NCBI GenBank assembly: GCA_965224215.1
Contig: CBDCYS010000078.1
Location: 52,713-116,712, forward strand
Length of the DNA: 64,000 nucleotides
Direction: 5' to 3'
Source: CBDCYS01 sp965224215
Lineage (GTDB): Bacteria; Acidobacteriota; Terriglobia; Bryobacterales; UBA6623
Shown in pieces: positions 9,445 to 18,440 of this stretch. The position numbers and the translations under genes were made by a program. The notes beneath the pieces are model-generated. The model worked only from the letters and a program-made list of their open reading frames with translations, had not been told where the DNA came from and did no database searches. How positions within the stretch are numbered: the stretch's first letter is position 1; every line of letters begins with the position of its first letter.

Positions 9445-10722
9445 CTACTCGACTTTTCGTTTGAGCCAGCCGCCGGGGTTGAACGTCATGACCATGGCCT
9501 CTCGGGTAATGTCCTGCTCGAAGAGTTCGCTGCCTCCCTCCTGCAAGAAAGCGTTGACCGCAGCCATCGGGCCCGGGCCTCTTTCGGGATGTGTCGGAAC
9601 CGAATCGTAATGCGTATCCTCGACAACGATGTAGCTGCCCGCGCTGACCAGCCCTGAGTAGAGCCGCAGCTCTTCACGAACGTGCTTCATGGTGTGGTCG
9701 GAATCGAGGACAACGAGAACCGTCTTGCCCTGAACGAGCTGGGCGATCTGCGTGACGATCGCCGGGTCGGTGGAACTCCCATGGAAAAACTGAACGTGCT
9801 TTTTCCAGAGCGGGCGCTCGGCAGCTTCCTGAGTTTCATCGGCCACGTCGACGGTCAGTACCTTTGCGTTTTCCAATCCGAGCCCGCTCAGCGTGTGTGC
9901 CCAATAGAGTGCCGAGCCGCCTCGCATCGTACCGGTTTCGACGACGAAATCCGGCTTGATCTCGTGCATGATTTGCTGCATCATCCACAGGTCGCAAGGG
10001 TTCTTGATGATCTTGATCCCCTGGAACCACATGTTGTCCCAAACGTCGAGTTCATGGAACAGCTTCATCAGCTCGTTCTGTTTTTCGAGGCTCAGTCTGA
10101 CATCTCGTTTGCGAATGATCTCGCGGTAGCCTTCGAGCGCTAGGGTGAGCTGGTCGTTGCCGTAGCTCTTCGTCGAATCGAATCCCTTCAAGACGATAGA
10201 AGTAGCAATCAAGCCCAGCTCGCGATCCCCCGGCCCCTTCGATTCCTTGGCTTTGTCCAACTCAAATTCGATCTCGATGCGATCGCCCTCTATCGCTTCC
10301 GCCGGCAGTGGTTTTGTGAAAAGGTAGCTCCCTTCTTTCTTGTAAGTCCCGCCGCCGACGTCAAAACCATTCGCGCGGGCGGTCAGCGTCACTGGCCCGA
10401 GCTGGTCCATGAGGGTCTTTGCCAGTGAGAATTCGAGTTCCACATAGACGGGCGATTCGGCTTGTGGCCTATCGAGCGAAACAGCGAAGGCTCGCGCGGT
10501 CCAGCGCCAAGCACCTTCGGAGTCGTACAGGCCCCGCAACAGACGCGAGGCCTCGATGTTCTCGCCCAGGTTGAGTTCATAGAGGACTTTTTCGGGAGCG
10601 GAAGCGGGTTGCTCGGTCGCAACGGGAGTCGCTTCCGGCTCCTCACGCGAGCAGCCGAAGCAGGCGGCGAGAACCAGCAAACACAGTACGGATGGTAGTC
10701 GCATAGGTCTAGCCAAAGACAT
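9445..10722 (-). CDS. lipoprotein with C-terminal CmcI-type domain
   Basis: 425 residues. The N-terminus has a lipoprotein signal (CLLVLAAC then FGC, two possible lipidation cysteines near residues 21-24). Residues about 40-200 form a beta-rich region of unknown family. From about 225 on the sequence matches the cephalosporin-hydroxylase/CmcI Rossmann methyltransferase family: WFQGIKIIKNPCDLWMMQQI, VVETGTMRGGSALYWA (SAM-binding glycine-rich loop), VLTVDV, VVLDSDHTMKHVREEL and IVVEDTHYD. Such domains usually methylate small molecules or sugars in the cytoplasm; attachment to a lipoprotein signal is odd and its substrate is unknown. Transcribed alone. Confidence 0.8.
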   Translation of the reverse strand: MSLARPMRLPSVLCLLVLAACFGCSREEPEATPVATEQPASAPEKVLYELNLGENIEASRLLRGLYDSEGAWRWTARAFAVSLDRPQAESPVYVELEFSLAKTLMDQLGPVTLTARANGFDVGGGTYKKEGSYLFTKPLPAEAIEGDRIEIEFELDKAKESKGPGDRELGLIATSIVLKGFDSTKSYGNDQLTLALEGYREIIRKRDVRLSLEKQNELMKLFHELDVWDNMWFQGIKIIKNPCDLWMMQQIMHEIKPDFVVETGTMRGGSALYWAHTLSGLGLENAKVLTVDVADETQEAAERPLWKKHVQFFHGSSTDPAIVTQIAQLVQGKTVLVVLDSDHTMKHVREELRLYSGLVSAGSYIVVEDTHYDSVPTHPERGPGPMAAVNAFLQEGGSELFEQDITREAMVMTFNPGGWLKRKVE

Positions 10723-10757
10723 TTGAAATTTCGATCAGCAGGCGTTTCGACCGAGGC

Positions 10758-10799
10758 AGTGTTGTTTCCGCGGTGTTGTTTCCACGGTGTTGTTTCCAA
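10758..10799. repeat. 14-bp tandem repeat, three copies
   Basis: Three adjacent copies of RGTGTTGTTTCCNN start at 10758, 10772 and 10786, immediately upstream of the CmcI-type lipoprotein gene, in its likely 5' leader or promoter region. No other feature was seen in the roughly 290 bases between that gene and the IS110 element. Confidence 0.85.
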
Positions 10800-11037
10800 T
10801 GAAGCGGTGTGAATGTTGCCGGGATGCCACTCCTGGATCTCGTCTGTCAGCGAACTACGCTCTTGGTGACGCCTGGGTATCCCTGATTCCCTGGGGTTTC
10901 CCTGACTTAATGTTAGCCCATGGCGTCAGCCCCGGGACTTGAGTTTGGCCTTTCTGACGTGGAGCAATCTCTCAGCGTTCTACGTCGGCCCGGAGCGCTG
11001 AGCTAGCAGACGGTCGGACAGAGATGAAATGAGGAGG

Positions 11038-11139
11038 TTCGTCATCCGGGGAGTGAGCTAAACTCCCCAAACGGGCTTCGCCGCCTGCGGCGGCGATCCC
11101 AGGTTTTTTCCATTACGAAAAAAAGGAGGATGACGAGCC
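11038..11139 (+). ncRNA. candidate structured RNA in IS110 5' end (bridge-RNA-like)
   Basis: The leader before the transposase folds well on paper. An outer stem pairs CGTCATCC (11040-11047) with GGATGACG (11128-11135). Inside are a hairpin with stem GGGGAGT/ACTCCCC (11048-11068) and a second GC-rich hairpin around CGCCGCCTGCGGCGGCG. The only base change in the second stem between copies A and B turns a G-C pair into a G-U pair. IS110-family ends are known to encode bridge RNAs; whether this is one, or a translation-control leader, is an inference. Confidence 0.45.
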
Positions 11140-12246
11140 ATGAAAAACAATAGCAAAACTTTCAGAGAAGTGTCGAAACGGAAGATGATCGAACAAGGCC
11201 TGAACGTCGTGGCCGGGGTGGATCTGGGCGATAAGCACAGCCATGTCTGCTTGATCGATCTGGACGGCAACATCGTCGAGCGCAAGAAGCTGAGCACCTC
11301 GCCGGCAGCGTTCGAGCGCTACTTCGGCGGCTGGGCCGCGATGCGGGTGGTGCTCGAAGCCGGCTGCCACGCCAACTGGATCTACCGCTTGCTCGAGCGG
11401 CTGGGGCACGAGCCGCTGATGGCCGACACGCACCGCCTGGCGCTGATCACCCAATCGCTGTCGAAGGACGATCGCAGCGACGCCGAACGGCTGGCCGAGT
11501 TGGGGCTGCGGATGCCCGAGATGCTGAACGCCGTCGAGCCCCGTTCGCTGGCCAGCCAATGCGACCGCGCCGTGCTGAAAGCGCGGGAAACCCTGGTCGA
11601 GACACGCACGAAACTGATCAACAGCGTGCGCGGCACCGTGAAGAGTTTCGGGGGCCGCTTGCCGGCTTCGCGCAGCGAGGCCTTCGTAAAGAAAGCCAGC
11701 CCCCAGCTGCCCGACGAGCTGCGGGTCGCGCTCGAGCCGTTGCTCGAGGTGATCCAACACGTCAGCGCCGCAATCCTCCGCTATGACAAACATATCGAGA
11801 AGCTGGCGGAGGAAAAATATCCCGCCACGCAAGGTTTACGCTCGATCCGCGGAGTGGGACCGATCACCTCGCTGGCATTCGTGTTGAATCTGGACAACGA
11901 TCCGCAGCGGCTCGGGAGCAGTCGAGACGCCGGACCCCGCATGGGGCTGCGGCCCAAGCGCCGCGACTCGGGCGAGTGCTCACCGCAGTTGAGTATTACC
12001 AAAAGCGGTGACCGATTATTGCGGCGATTGCTGGTGCAATGTTCGCAATACATTCTGGGATATCACGGGGAAGATTCAGACTTACGGCGCTGGGGACTGG
12101 GATTGGCGGCCCGCGGCGGCCCCTGCGCGAAGCGCAAAGCGATCGTGGCGGTGGCGCGCAAACTGGCTGTGCTGATGCACCTGCTGTGGCGTCAGGATGT
12201 GGACTTCGATCCGTTTTACCAGACGAACCCGCGAGCGGCAGGCTAG
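11140..12246 (+). CDS. IS110-family transposase, copy A (intact)
   Basis: 368-residue DEDD recombinase. The N-terminal RuvC-like domain has GVDLGDKHSHVCLIDLDG, VVLEAGCHANWIYRLL and SLSKDDRSDAERLAELG, supplying the acidic residues. The C-terminal Transposase_20 domain has SIRGVGPITSLAFVLNLDN and AGPRMGLRPKRRDSGE, where the catalytic serine is expected. AAGGAGG lies 9 bases before the ATG. It differs from copy B at only a handful of residues, so the two copies spread recently and both look functional. Confidence 0.93.
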   Translation: MKNNSKTFREVSKRKMIEQGLNVVAGVDLGDKHSHVCLIDLDGNIVERKKLSTSPAAFERYFGGWAAMRVVLEAGCHANWIYRLLERLGHEPLMADTHRLALITQSLSKDDRSDAERLAELGLRMPEMLNAVEPRSLASQCDRAVLKARETLVETRTKLINSVRGTVKSFGGRLPASRSEAFVKKASPQLPDELRVALEPLLEVIQHVSAAILRYDKHIEKLAEEKYPATQGLRSIRGVGPITSLAFVLNLDNDPQRLGSSRDAGPRMGLRPKRRDSGECSPQLSITKSGDRLLRRLLVQCSQYILGYHGEDSDLRRWGLGLAARGGPCAKRKAIVAVARKLAVLMHLLWRQDVDFDPFYQTNPRAAG

Positions 12247-12306
12247 CGCTGAGAAATGCGAATCTTAGCAGACCGCTGCGAGCAGCGAATCCCTTTCCCT
12301 CTGCTG

Positions 12307-13104
12307 GCAGGATTCCAGATCGGTCCTCGCCGTCCAGGGTTCGCTTCGCCGCGCTCGGCGCGCCCTGGACTGCTCCGGGCCGATCGGAGAGCAGGACTTA
12401 TATGAGGGAAAGGGGATCACCGGAACGAGCCGCCTGCCGACCGCTCGTGTGTCGGCTGTCAGCCGCGAATTCCCTCCCGAGCGAAAAAGGAAGGCGGCAT
12501 CGAATGCCAAATGGAATCAGGCCCGGGACGGCAGGAAGAACGTCGGATCGAGGCAGGCAAGTAGAAACGTCGGATTGAAGCAGGGAAGTCAGAACGTCGG
12601 ATTGAAGGAGGTTGAGGAATCGTAACAGCGCAAAGGGACAGACCGAGTTCGCGGCGACTGCGAGTCCACGCCCGGTCCGCAGAGGCCGAGACAGAGAGAG
12701 CAGCGCCGCTAGATCGAACTTCATAGAGCACCGCGTCCTCAGCGACGACCAACGAGTGCGGATGGAAGCCCGGTCCAACATCCCATCAGCTGAAAATTCT
12801 TCACTCCTCCCTTGACAATGCCGAGCCTCCTCATGGAAGGCGTGGACGGAAGTCCACGCTTGCCCGGGGCGCAGCCCTGGGCCGGCATGTAGCACTTCGT
12901 CCCTTTCTCGCGGGATGGACCTCCCGATTCTAAGGATTTTGCTCGCAGAAAATGGTGGGGGCTGGGCTAGTCCAGCGGTCTTGCAGCCGGACGCAAACCC
13001 CAGCTCGTTTCACCCCCCTCCCCGGCCTCCACCAAACGTCAAGCCTGCCATCCACATCGCGATATGACCAAAGGCCATGGGTCAGTCACGGAAATTAAAA
13101 ACAA
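12307..13104. other. 800-bp region without a recognisable gene
   Basis: Between the IS110 element and the IS1595/IS1380 complex. Short open frames on both strands have no family resemblance. It contains a three-copy repeat (12540-12610) and a few GC-rich palindromes such as CCAGGG...CCCTGG around 12330-12370. Probably remnant or insertion-landing DNA. Confidence 0.5.
12537..12607. repeat. direct repeat, three copies, period 26-28
   Basis: ACGTCGGATYGAAGCAGG-type units recur with the shared core CGTCGGAT at 12541, 12569 and 12595. The spacing (28 then 26) is too short and irregular for CRISPR. No function recognised. Confidence 0.65.
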
Positions 13105-13367
13105 GATGGGTATCCGGTTGACTCAGGTAGCCCCAATATCTTGTGGTTTGGGGATTTTCTTGGGTTCTGTAACCGGGTGAACAATCATCTTGTAAGTCGC
13201 CGGATCCACGGCTACCGCCTGCTGGACGAGCCGATAGAAGAGTTTGCCTCGGCTTCTGGATTTGCGGCGGTTGAAACGGAAGGTGAACTCGTCCAGGTAG
13301 TAGTCCAGATGTTTGTGGCTCACGGCGCCCTGATGGGTGCCCAGCAGCCAGCGCTTGAGCAGTGACA

Positions 13368-15168
13368 CCTGAATTATGCACTGCCGGTGCACCTGGTGAG
13401 GGCTGAGCCGCCAGGAACCATTTGGGGACCCCCGAAAACATGGGGTAAAAAGGTAGGCTGGCAAAGATTTCAGCTTCGCCAGTCAACCCCAAGGAGGTCA
13501 CCCAAATGGTTACCAAACGAAAACAGCATAGCTCCCGAAGGCCCGTCAAACAAGGCCCCGGCGCGAGGGCCCCGCGGCCCAATAAAATCGGGGCTGCCAC
13601 GCCCTATCACTTCCGTGGCAAGAATCTGACTCCCTACGGCGGCTTACTGCCCGTCGCCACCCTGCTCGAAAAACTCGGCTTCCAAGCGCTGCTGGAAGAA
13701 ACCCTCACGACCAAACGGATCACCCGAGCCATGAGCCCCTACCAGTTCGTGCTGGCCCTCGTGCTCGGCCTCTATGTCGGCTTTGCGCGGCTCAACCAAC
13801 TCCGCTTCATCGCTCGCGACCCCATCCTGACCGGCATCTTGCAAGTGACGCGTCTGCCGCCGCAGTCCACGCTGTGGCGCTTTCCTGGCCTCGCTGCACC
13901 TCAACGTGGCGAAGCAGATCCTTTCCATTCAGCGCCAGCTGCGGGAACGAGTCTGGGCCGCGGCCCACGTGAAGTTGGAGACGGTGACGCTGGACACCGA
14001 CACCACCGTGCATACCCTCTACGGCCGCCAGATGGGCGGGCGCAAGAGCTACAACCCCAAGAACAAGGGCAAGCGCAGCTACCAGCCGATACTGACCTTC
14101 CTGGCCGAGACGCGCGAATACCTGATGGGCGGGTTGCGCAACGGCGACCGGCCCACGGGCCGACAGATCGCCGCCCACCTCGAGAGCGCTTTCCGGACTT
14201 TGCCGGGCGGCGTGAAGAAAATCCTGGCGCGGGCCGATTCCGGCTTTTATTGCTGGGAGGCGGTGGAGGCCTATGAAAAGGCGGCTTGTCAGTTCGTCAT
14301 CGTGGCGCGCAAAACACGGCGCCTGGTCGAGCGCTTGCCGCAAGCAGAATGGAAACCCTCCCCCCGCTCCGACGCGGACGCGGAATGCGAATTCCTCTAC
14401 CAACCGCAAGGCTGGGCGCGGGCCTGCCGTTTCCTGGCGCTGCGTTACGAAAACGAGCCCAAGGCCGGCGCGGCCGAGCAATACCAGTTGTTCGCCACCA
14501 GCGCTTACACCTACCGCGTGTTTGTCACCAATCTGGCCGAGCCGATCGCGGCGGTGGTGTGGTTTTACAATCAGCGCGCCGGAGCCGAGAACCTGATCAA
14601 GGAGGCCAACAACGACGCCGGGCTGGCGGCCTATCCCTCGCGCCGCTTTGACATGAACCGCAATCACTTTCAGTTGGCCATGCTGGCCTACAATCTCAAC
14701 TGCTGGCTGCTGCTGTTCAACCGCGAAGCCCAGGCCAGCGTGGAGACGCTGCGGCACACCACCCTGGCGACGGCGCGGCTGCGTTTTCTGTTCGTGGCGG
14801 CCAAGATCTGGCGGCACGCCGGCAGAACGGGTGTCAGCTACAGCGATCATTATCAGGAAAAGGGCCTGTTTGAACGGCTGATGCGACGGCTGCGGGCGAT
14901 GGGGCCGCCGGGATCGAGCTTGGCGCCGGTGGTGGAGGGTGCGCTGAGCTGAGGGGCACTCCATGCATAAAATTTCATGCACTCGCCGCAACGTACTGGG
15001 AACACGCCGCTTGCCAGCCCGCTTTTGCCCTGCCGGGATCAGGAGGCGGCTCAAACGGGGAGGGAAACAGCAGAAAAGACGACTTGAGAAATCACTGAGT
15101 TGACACGAGTGCCGCTATCGCCACAACTCCATCGACGATGGCTACGCCGAATCTGTGCATAATTCAGG
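13368..15168 (+). mobile_element. IS1380-family element with TGACA duplication
   Basis: An 1,801-bp element with 14-bp inverted termini CCTGAATTATGCAC, flanked by direct repeats TGACA at 13363-13367 and 15169-15173. One transposase gene reads left to right and is frameshifted. The same termini and left-end sequence recur in the two 530-bp derivatives elsewhere in the window. Confidence 0.9.
13506..14952 (+). pseudogene. IS1380-family transposase, one-base frameshift
   Basis: AAGGAGG precedes the ATG at 13506. The N-terminal frame ends its family resemblance at STLWRF near 13884; the downstream frame resumes with LASLHLNVAKQIL. Dropping one C from TTTCCTGG (13881-13888) joins them into a protein of about 480 residues. 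Landmarks are VTLDTDTTVHTLYGRQMGGR (first Asp), ILARADSGFYCWE (second Asp), and AVVWFYNQRAGAENLIKEAN with the Glu. The insertion is either a real inactivating mutation or a base-call error. Confidence 0.9.
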
Positions 15169-15623
15169 TGACATCAAGCGCTGGCTGCTGGGCACCCATC
15201 AGGGCGCCGTGCGCCACAAACATCTGGACTACTACCTGGACGAGTTCACCTTCCGTTTCAACCGCCGCAAATCCAAAAGCCGCGGCAAACTCTTCTATCG
15301 GTTCGTCCAGCAGGCGGTAGCCGTGGATCCGGCGACTTACAAGATGATTGTTCACCCGGTTACAGAACCCAAGAAAATCCCCAAACCACAAGATATTGGG
15401 GCTACCTGAGTCAACCGGATACCCATCTAAAAGAACTTACGCATTTCTTCGAAGCCTCCAACAAGGCGCGAAGAGTAGACAGTTAGCGTATAAAGTAGTC
15501 GCAAATAGGCAAGAAACCCGCCGAAAACGGAACACTTTGCGCCAATAGCCGAGATCAGTCAAGCAGAGAAGCTTCAAGCCGTCGCTCAGCAACGGCAGGT
15601 AAGGTATGGCAGCCTCTTCCTGC

Positions 15624-17039
15624 TTAGAAAGGCGCCTCGTCGGGCTCTCCGTATTGGCCCGGGTCCTCGTGCTGGCCCGGATCCTCGGCCAGGTTTTCGA
15701 ACTTGACGTACTTGTGGAGAAAGGCGAGTTTGATCCGCCCAGTTGGGCCGTTGCGCTGCTTGGAGATGATCAGTTCGGCGATGCCGTGAAGGTCTTCCCG
15801 ATCCGGTTTATAGACTTCTTCGCGGAAGATGAAGCCAACCAAGTCGGCGTCTTGCTCGATCGAGCCGCTCTCGCGCAGGTCGCTGAGCTGCGGGCGATGG
15901 TCGCCGGGACGCGTCTCGGGCGCGCGGCTCAACTGCGACAGAGCAATCACTGGCAGATGGAGGTCCTTCGCCATCAGCTTGAGGCCGCGAGAAAGGGCGG
16001 AGATCTCCTGGTTGCGGTTCTCGACGCGCCCTTTCGAGGACATCAATTGCATGTAGTCGACGACCACGAGCGCGAGGCCGTGTTCCGCTTTCAAGCGCCG
16101 GCACTTGGCACTGATGTCCATCATATTCGTGCCGGCCGAATCGTCGATATAGAGCTTGGCGTCAACCAGTTGGCTGAGCGCCGCACTGAGACGCCGCTGC
16201 TCTTCTTGATTGAGATATCCGCCCCGGAAGCGATGGCTGTCCACCCTCGCGATGGCGCAGAGCATGCGAGTGAGCAGCGATTCTTTCGACATCTCGAGCG
16301 AAAACACCGCTACGGGCTGCCCCGGCTTGTCAGGTAGATTCGATGCGACGTGTTGCGCGATGTTGAGCGCCAGAGCGGTCTTACCCATCGAAGGCCGTGC
16401 GGCGATGACGATCAGCTCGCCGGCGTGAAGACCGGTAGTTTTCTCATCGAACTCGAGAAACGGCGTCGAAAGCCCCTTGACGCGCTTGCTGAGATCGAGA
16501 AACGCCCCGACGCCCCCAGCAAACTCTTCAACGATCTGGCGCGGATTCGACAGGCCGGGCCGTAGTTGCGCGTCGCCCACACGCATTATCGCCGACTCGG
16601 CGTCGGCGATCAGGTCCTCGGCTTCCTCGGACCCTTCGAGACAGCGCGTGACGATGTTCTGCGCCGTGAAGATCAAGTGCCGCAGTAGCGACTTGTCCTT
16701 GACGATTTTGATGTAGCTGTCAATGCTCGAAAGCCGCGGAAGGCCGTCAGTAAGCGAGGAGATATAGGCAATGCCGTCGATGGACTCGAGCTGGCTATGC
16801 TTTTCCAGCTCCTCGACAAGCGTCAGGTATTCGATGCGCTCGCCGCGTTCTTGCAGGTCGGCCATGCGCTGGAAGATGCGCCGGTGCTTTTCAATATTGA
16901 AGTCCGCCGAATCAAGCGAACCCGCTACCTGGGGAAACAGTGAATCGTCAAGGAGAACGGAGCCGAGCACGAATTGCTCCGCTTCGATGTTGGTGGGGAG
17001 GCCCTTTTGAAACGCAAGGGCGCTGCTGGTGGATGCCAT
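15624..17039 (-). CDS. dnaB: replicative DNA helicase DnaB
   Basis: 471 residues, normal length and no intein. The N-terminal domain (NIEAEQFVLGSVLLDDSLF) binds primase. The RecA-like C-terminal helicase domain has FDEKTTGLHAGELIVIAARP, Walker A SMGKTALALN, VVVDYMQLM (Walker B), and the DnaB-specific LSQLSRAPETR and LRESGSIEQDADLV segments. The last 15 residues are an acidic, Pro/Gly-rich tail with a duplicated EDPGQ. It unwinds the fork ahead of DNA polymerase III. Transcribed alone on the minus strand; dnaE lies further on in the same direction. Confidence 0.96.
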   Translation of the reverse strand: MASTSSALAFQKGLPTNIEAEQFVLGSVLLDDSLFPQVAGSLDSADFNIEKHRRIFQRMADLQERGERIEYLTLVEELEKHSQLESIDGIAYISSLTDGLPRLSSIDSYIKIVKDKSLLRHLIFTAQNIVTRCLEGSEEAEDLIADAESAIMRVGDAQLRPGLSNPRQIVEEFAGGVGAFLDLSKRVKGLSTPFLEFDEKTTGLHAGELIVIAARPSMGKTALALNIAQHVASNLPDKPGQPVAVFSLEMSKESLLTRMLCAIARVDSHRFRGGYLNQEEQRRLSAALSQLVDAKLYIDDSAGTNMMDISAKCRRLKAEHGLALVVVDYMQLMSSKGRVENRNQEISALSRGLKLMAKDLHLPVIALSQLSRAPETRPGDHRPQLSDLRESGSIEQDADLVGFIFREEVYKPDREDLHGIAELIISKQRNGPTGRIKLAFLHKYVKFENLAEDPGQHEDPGQYGEPDEAPF

Positions 17040-17638
17040 CCGCTAAGCTCTTCGACTATGGTGGAGCAATATAGTATGCACTGAACTAGTTGAAGCGGAA
17101 CGCGGAAATTTCGGTTGTCGCCTACCTCCTTCTTTCCAACTGCTTAGCCTGTGGAATTCGTGTTTTCGGAGATTTTCGAAGGCCGAGAGCGTTCGGAGCC
17201 TTATCCATGGGCTTTCCAAGCCTGTGAATAAACTGTGCATACGCGGCGAACGCTCAGTTGAAAAACTCTGAAAAACAAACAGCGTCGTTAGAACGACTTA
17301 GAGCGATCAGAACATCTGAGCCAGATTTCTTTCAGCCCATTATGTCACGGCGGCGAAGAAAAGGCAAACAGAGTGAACTCCAGTTCGATCCAGCCCCTCG
17401 CCACCCGAGACAGAGTTACCAATAGGAAGCCGCGCCAGCGGCGACAGAAGGTAGCCTATAGGGCGGCCCAACGCCTAGACTCCCTGGTGCCTGGTGCGCG
17501 TCCGGCACATTCCAGTGCACGTCCCCATCGTGATTCCAGCGTCACTAGCGGTAAGAGTTGGGCGTCAGAGGGGGGCTGACGCGTAACCTATACTGTCCAT
17601 GAAGCGACTTACAGGTCAGACTGCCACGAGCACAACTC
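17040..17638. other. 600-bp divergent intergenic region
   Basis: Lies between dnaB (leftward) and the peroxiredoxin gene (rightward) and should hold both promoters. One match to the DnaA box consensus occurs as TGTGAATAA near 17222-17230, but a single box does not make an origin. No gene or RNA recognised. Confidence 0.5.
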
Positions 17639-18244
17639 ATGCACAAAACCCATTCCCTCCGTCTGACCGCTGTCATCGTCACAGCTCTTGCGATTCCAAT
17701 TCTTGGCGCTCAGCAGGGGCCCAAGGACGGCCAAGATCTGCCACCGTCCGATCTGGACCGCGTTCAAGCGGGGCAGACTGCACCAGACTTCACCCTCCAA
17801 AAACCCAGCGGCGACCCGCTGACGCTGTCGTCTCTGCGAGGCAAAAACGTGGTTCTCGTCTTCTACCGGGGACACTGGTGACCCTTCTGCACGAAGCAAC
17901 TCGTCGAGTTGCAAAGTCTGCTGCCCGAGCAGCGCAAGAAAGACACCGTGGTTGTCGCTGTCTCCCCGGATTCGCCGGAAGACATCGTCAAAATAATCCC
18001 GAAGGTGCAGGCGAAAACGAATCAGGACTTCGCGGTCACCCTGCTGAGCGATGCGGAACATAAAGTCATTGACCGCTACGGACTGCTCAACGAGAAGGCT
18101 GCTCAGCGCGGCCGCAACATGCCGCACCCGACGACCTACGTCATCGACAAGACCCAGACGATCCGTTGGAAGTTCACCGAGGTGGACTACAAAATCCGGC
18201 CAACCAACGAAATGATTCTGGGCGAGCTAGCCAAGATCGAGTAA
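17639..18244 (+). CDS. secreted peroxiredoxin-like selenoprotein (TGA = Sec)
   Basis: AhpC/TSA-family thiol peroxidase or oxidoreductase of 201 residues, read through an in-frame TGA. A signal peptide (about residues 1-24, VIVTALAIPILGAQQ) suggests a periplasmic site. The fold is clear: APDFTLQKPSGDPLTLSSLR, VVLVFYRGHW, then TGA at 17879-17881, then PFCTKQLVELQSL. After the stop the same frame continues with full family sequence to PHPTTYVIDKTQTIRWKF. The TGA sits exactly where relatives have the first Cys of a CPFC motif, giving UPFC. A hairpin suited to a bacterial SECIS element follows. The alternative is a chance TGC/TGT-to-TGA mutation. Sec machinery genes are not in this window. Confidence 0.85.
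17879..17912 (+). promoter_or_regulatory. candidate bacterial SECIS element
   Basis: UGA at 17879-17881 is followed after 14 bases by the perfect palindrome at 17896-17912: stem GCAACT/AGTTGC (extendable to seven pairs) with loop CGUCG. The loop lies about 20-25 bases after the UGA, inside the window accepted for SelB-binding hairpins in bacterial selenoprotein mRNAs, and contains the G and U usually seen at the apex. The hairpin is inside the coding sequence, as bacterial SECIS elements are. Confidence 0.7.
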
Positions 18245-18440
18245 GTTATCTTCGGGCCCACCGGCCGCTCGCGCCGGCGGCGGCGACTTCAACTCGGTAG
18301 GGGCAGCAAAACTCTAGATCGGTAGACGGAGCTTTCACTACACGCTGAGGCCACACCAGCTTCCGCCGTCGCCGGATTCCGTTTGTCGGGGCGGCCCCCT
18401 CACTAGCGTTCGGGCTCTGAATCACGGCTCCGAATCGGGG

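Larger units (their letters stand above)
11017..12306 (+). mobile_element. IS110-family element, copy A
   Basis: Boundaries come from comparing this copy with the inverted copy at 61405-62695: identity begins at GACAGAGATGAAATGAGGAG and ends at CCCTCTGCTG, with unrelated flanks outside. The element is about 1,290 bp with one transposase gene, a 123-bp structured 5' noncoding end and a 60-bp 3' end. There are no terminal inverted repeats, as expected for IS110. Confidence 0.85.
13105..15427. mobile_element. palindromic IS1595 remnant interrupted by IS1380
   Basis: Both outer edges carry the same IS1595 terminus (GATGGGTATCCGGTTGACTC) in opposite orientation. Each side continues inward with about 250 bp encoding the C-terminal 75-80 residues of the IS1595 transposase (HLDYYLDEFTFRFNRR), minus strand on the left and plus strand on the right. 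Removing the IS1380 element and one copy of its TGACA duplication joins the two ends head to head at TGACATCA/AGCGCTGG. The pre-insertion state was therefore a roughly 520-bp inverted dimer of one IS1595 end, lacking the N-terminal three quarters of the gene. Outer flanks show no clear 8-bp duplication. Confidence 0.8.

Noticed and set aside
12537..12607. CRISPR-like direct repeats
   Set aside because: Only three imperfect copies with 26-28 base periods and no spacers; no cas genes nearby.
13807..15054. A 415-codon minus-strand frame
   Set aside because: Antisense shadow of the IS1380 transposase.
17040..17280. A possible replication origin beside dnaB
   Set aside because: One DnaA-box match (TGTGAATAA) plus weak ones do not form a cluster, and there is no dnaA, dnaN or AT-rich unwinding region.
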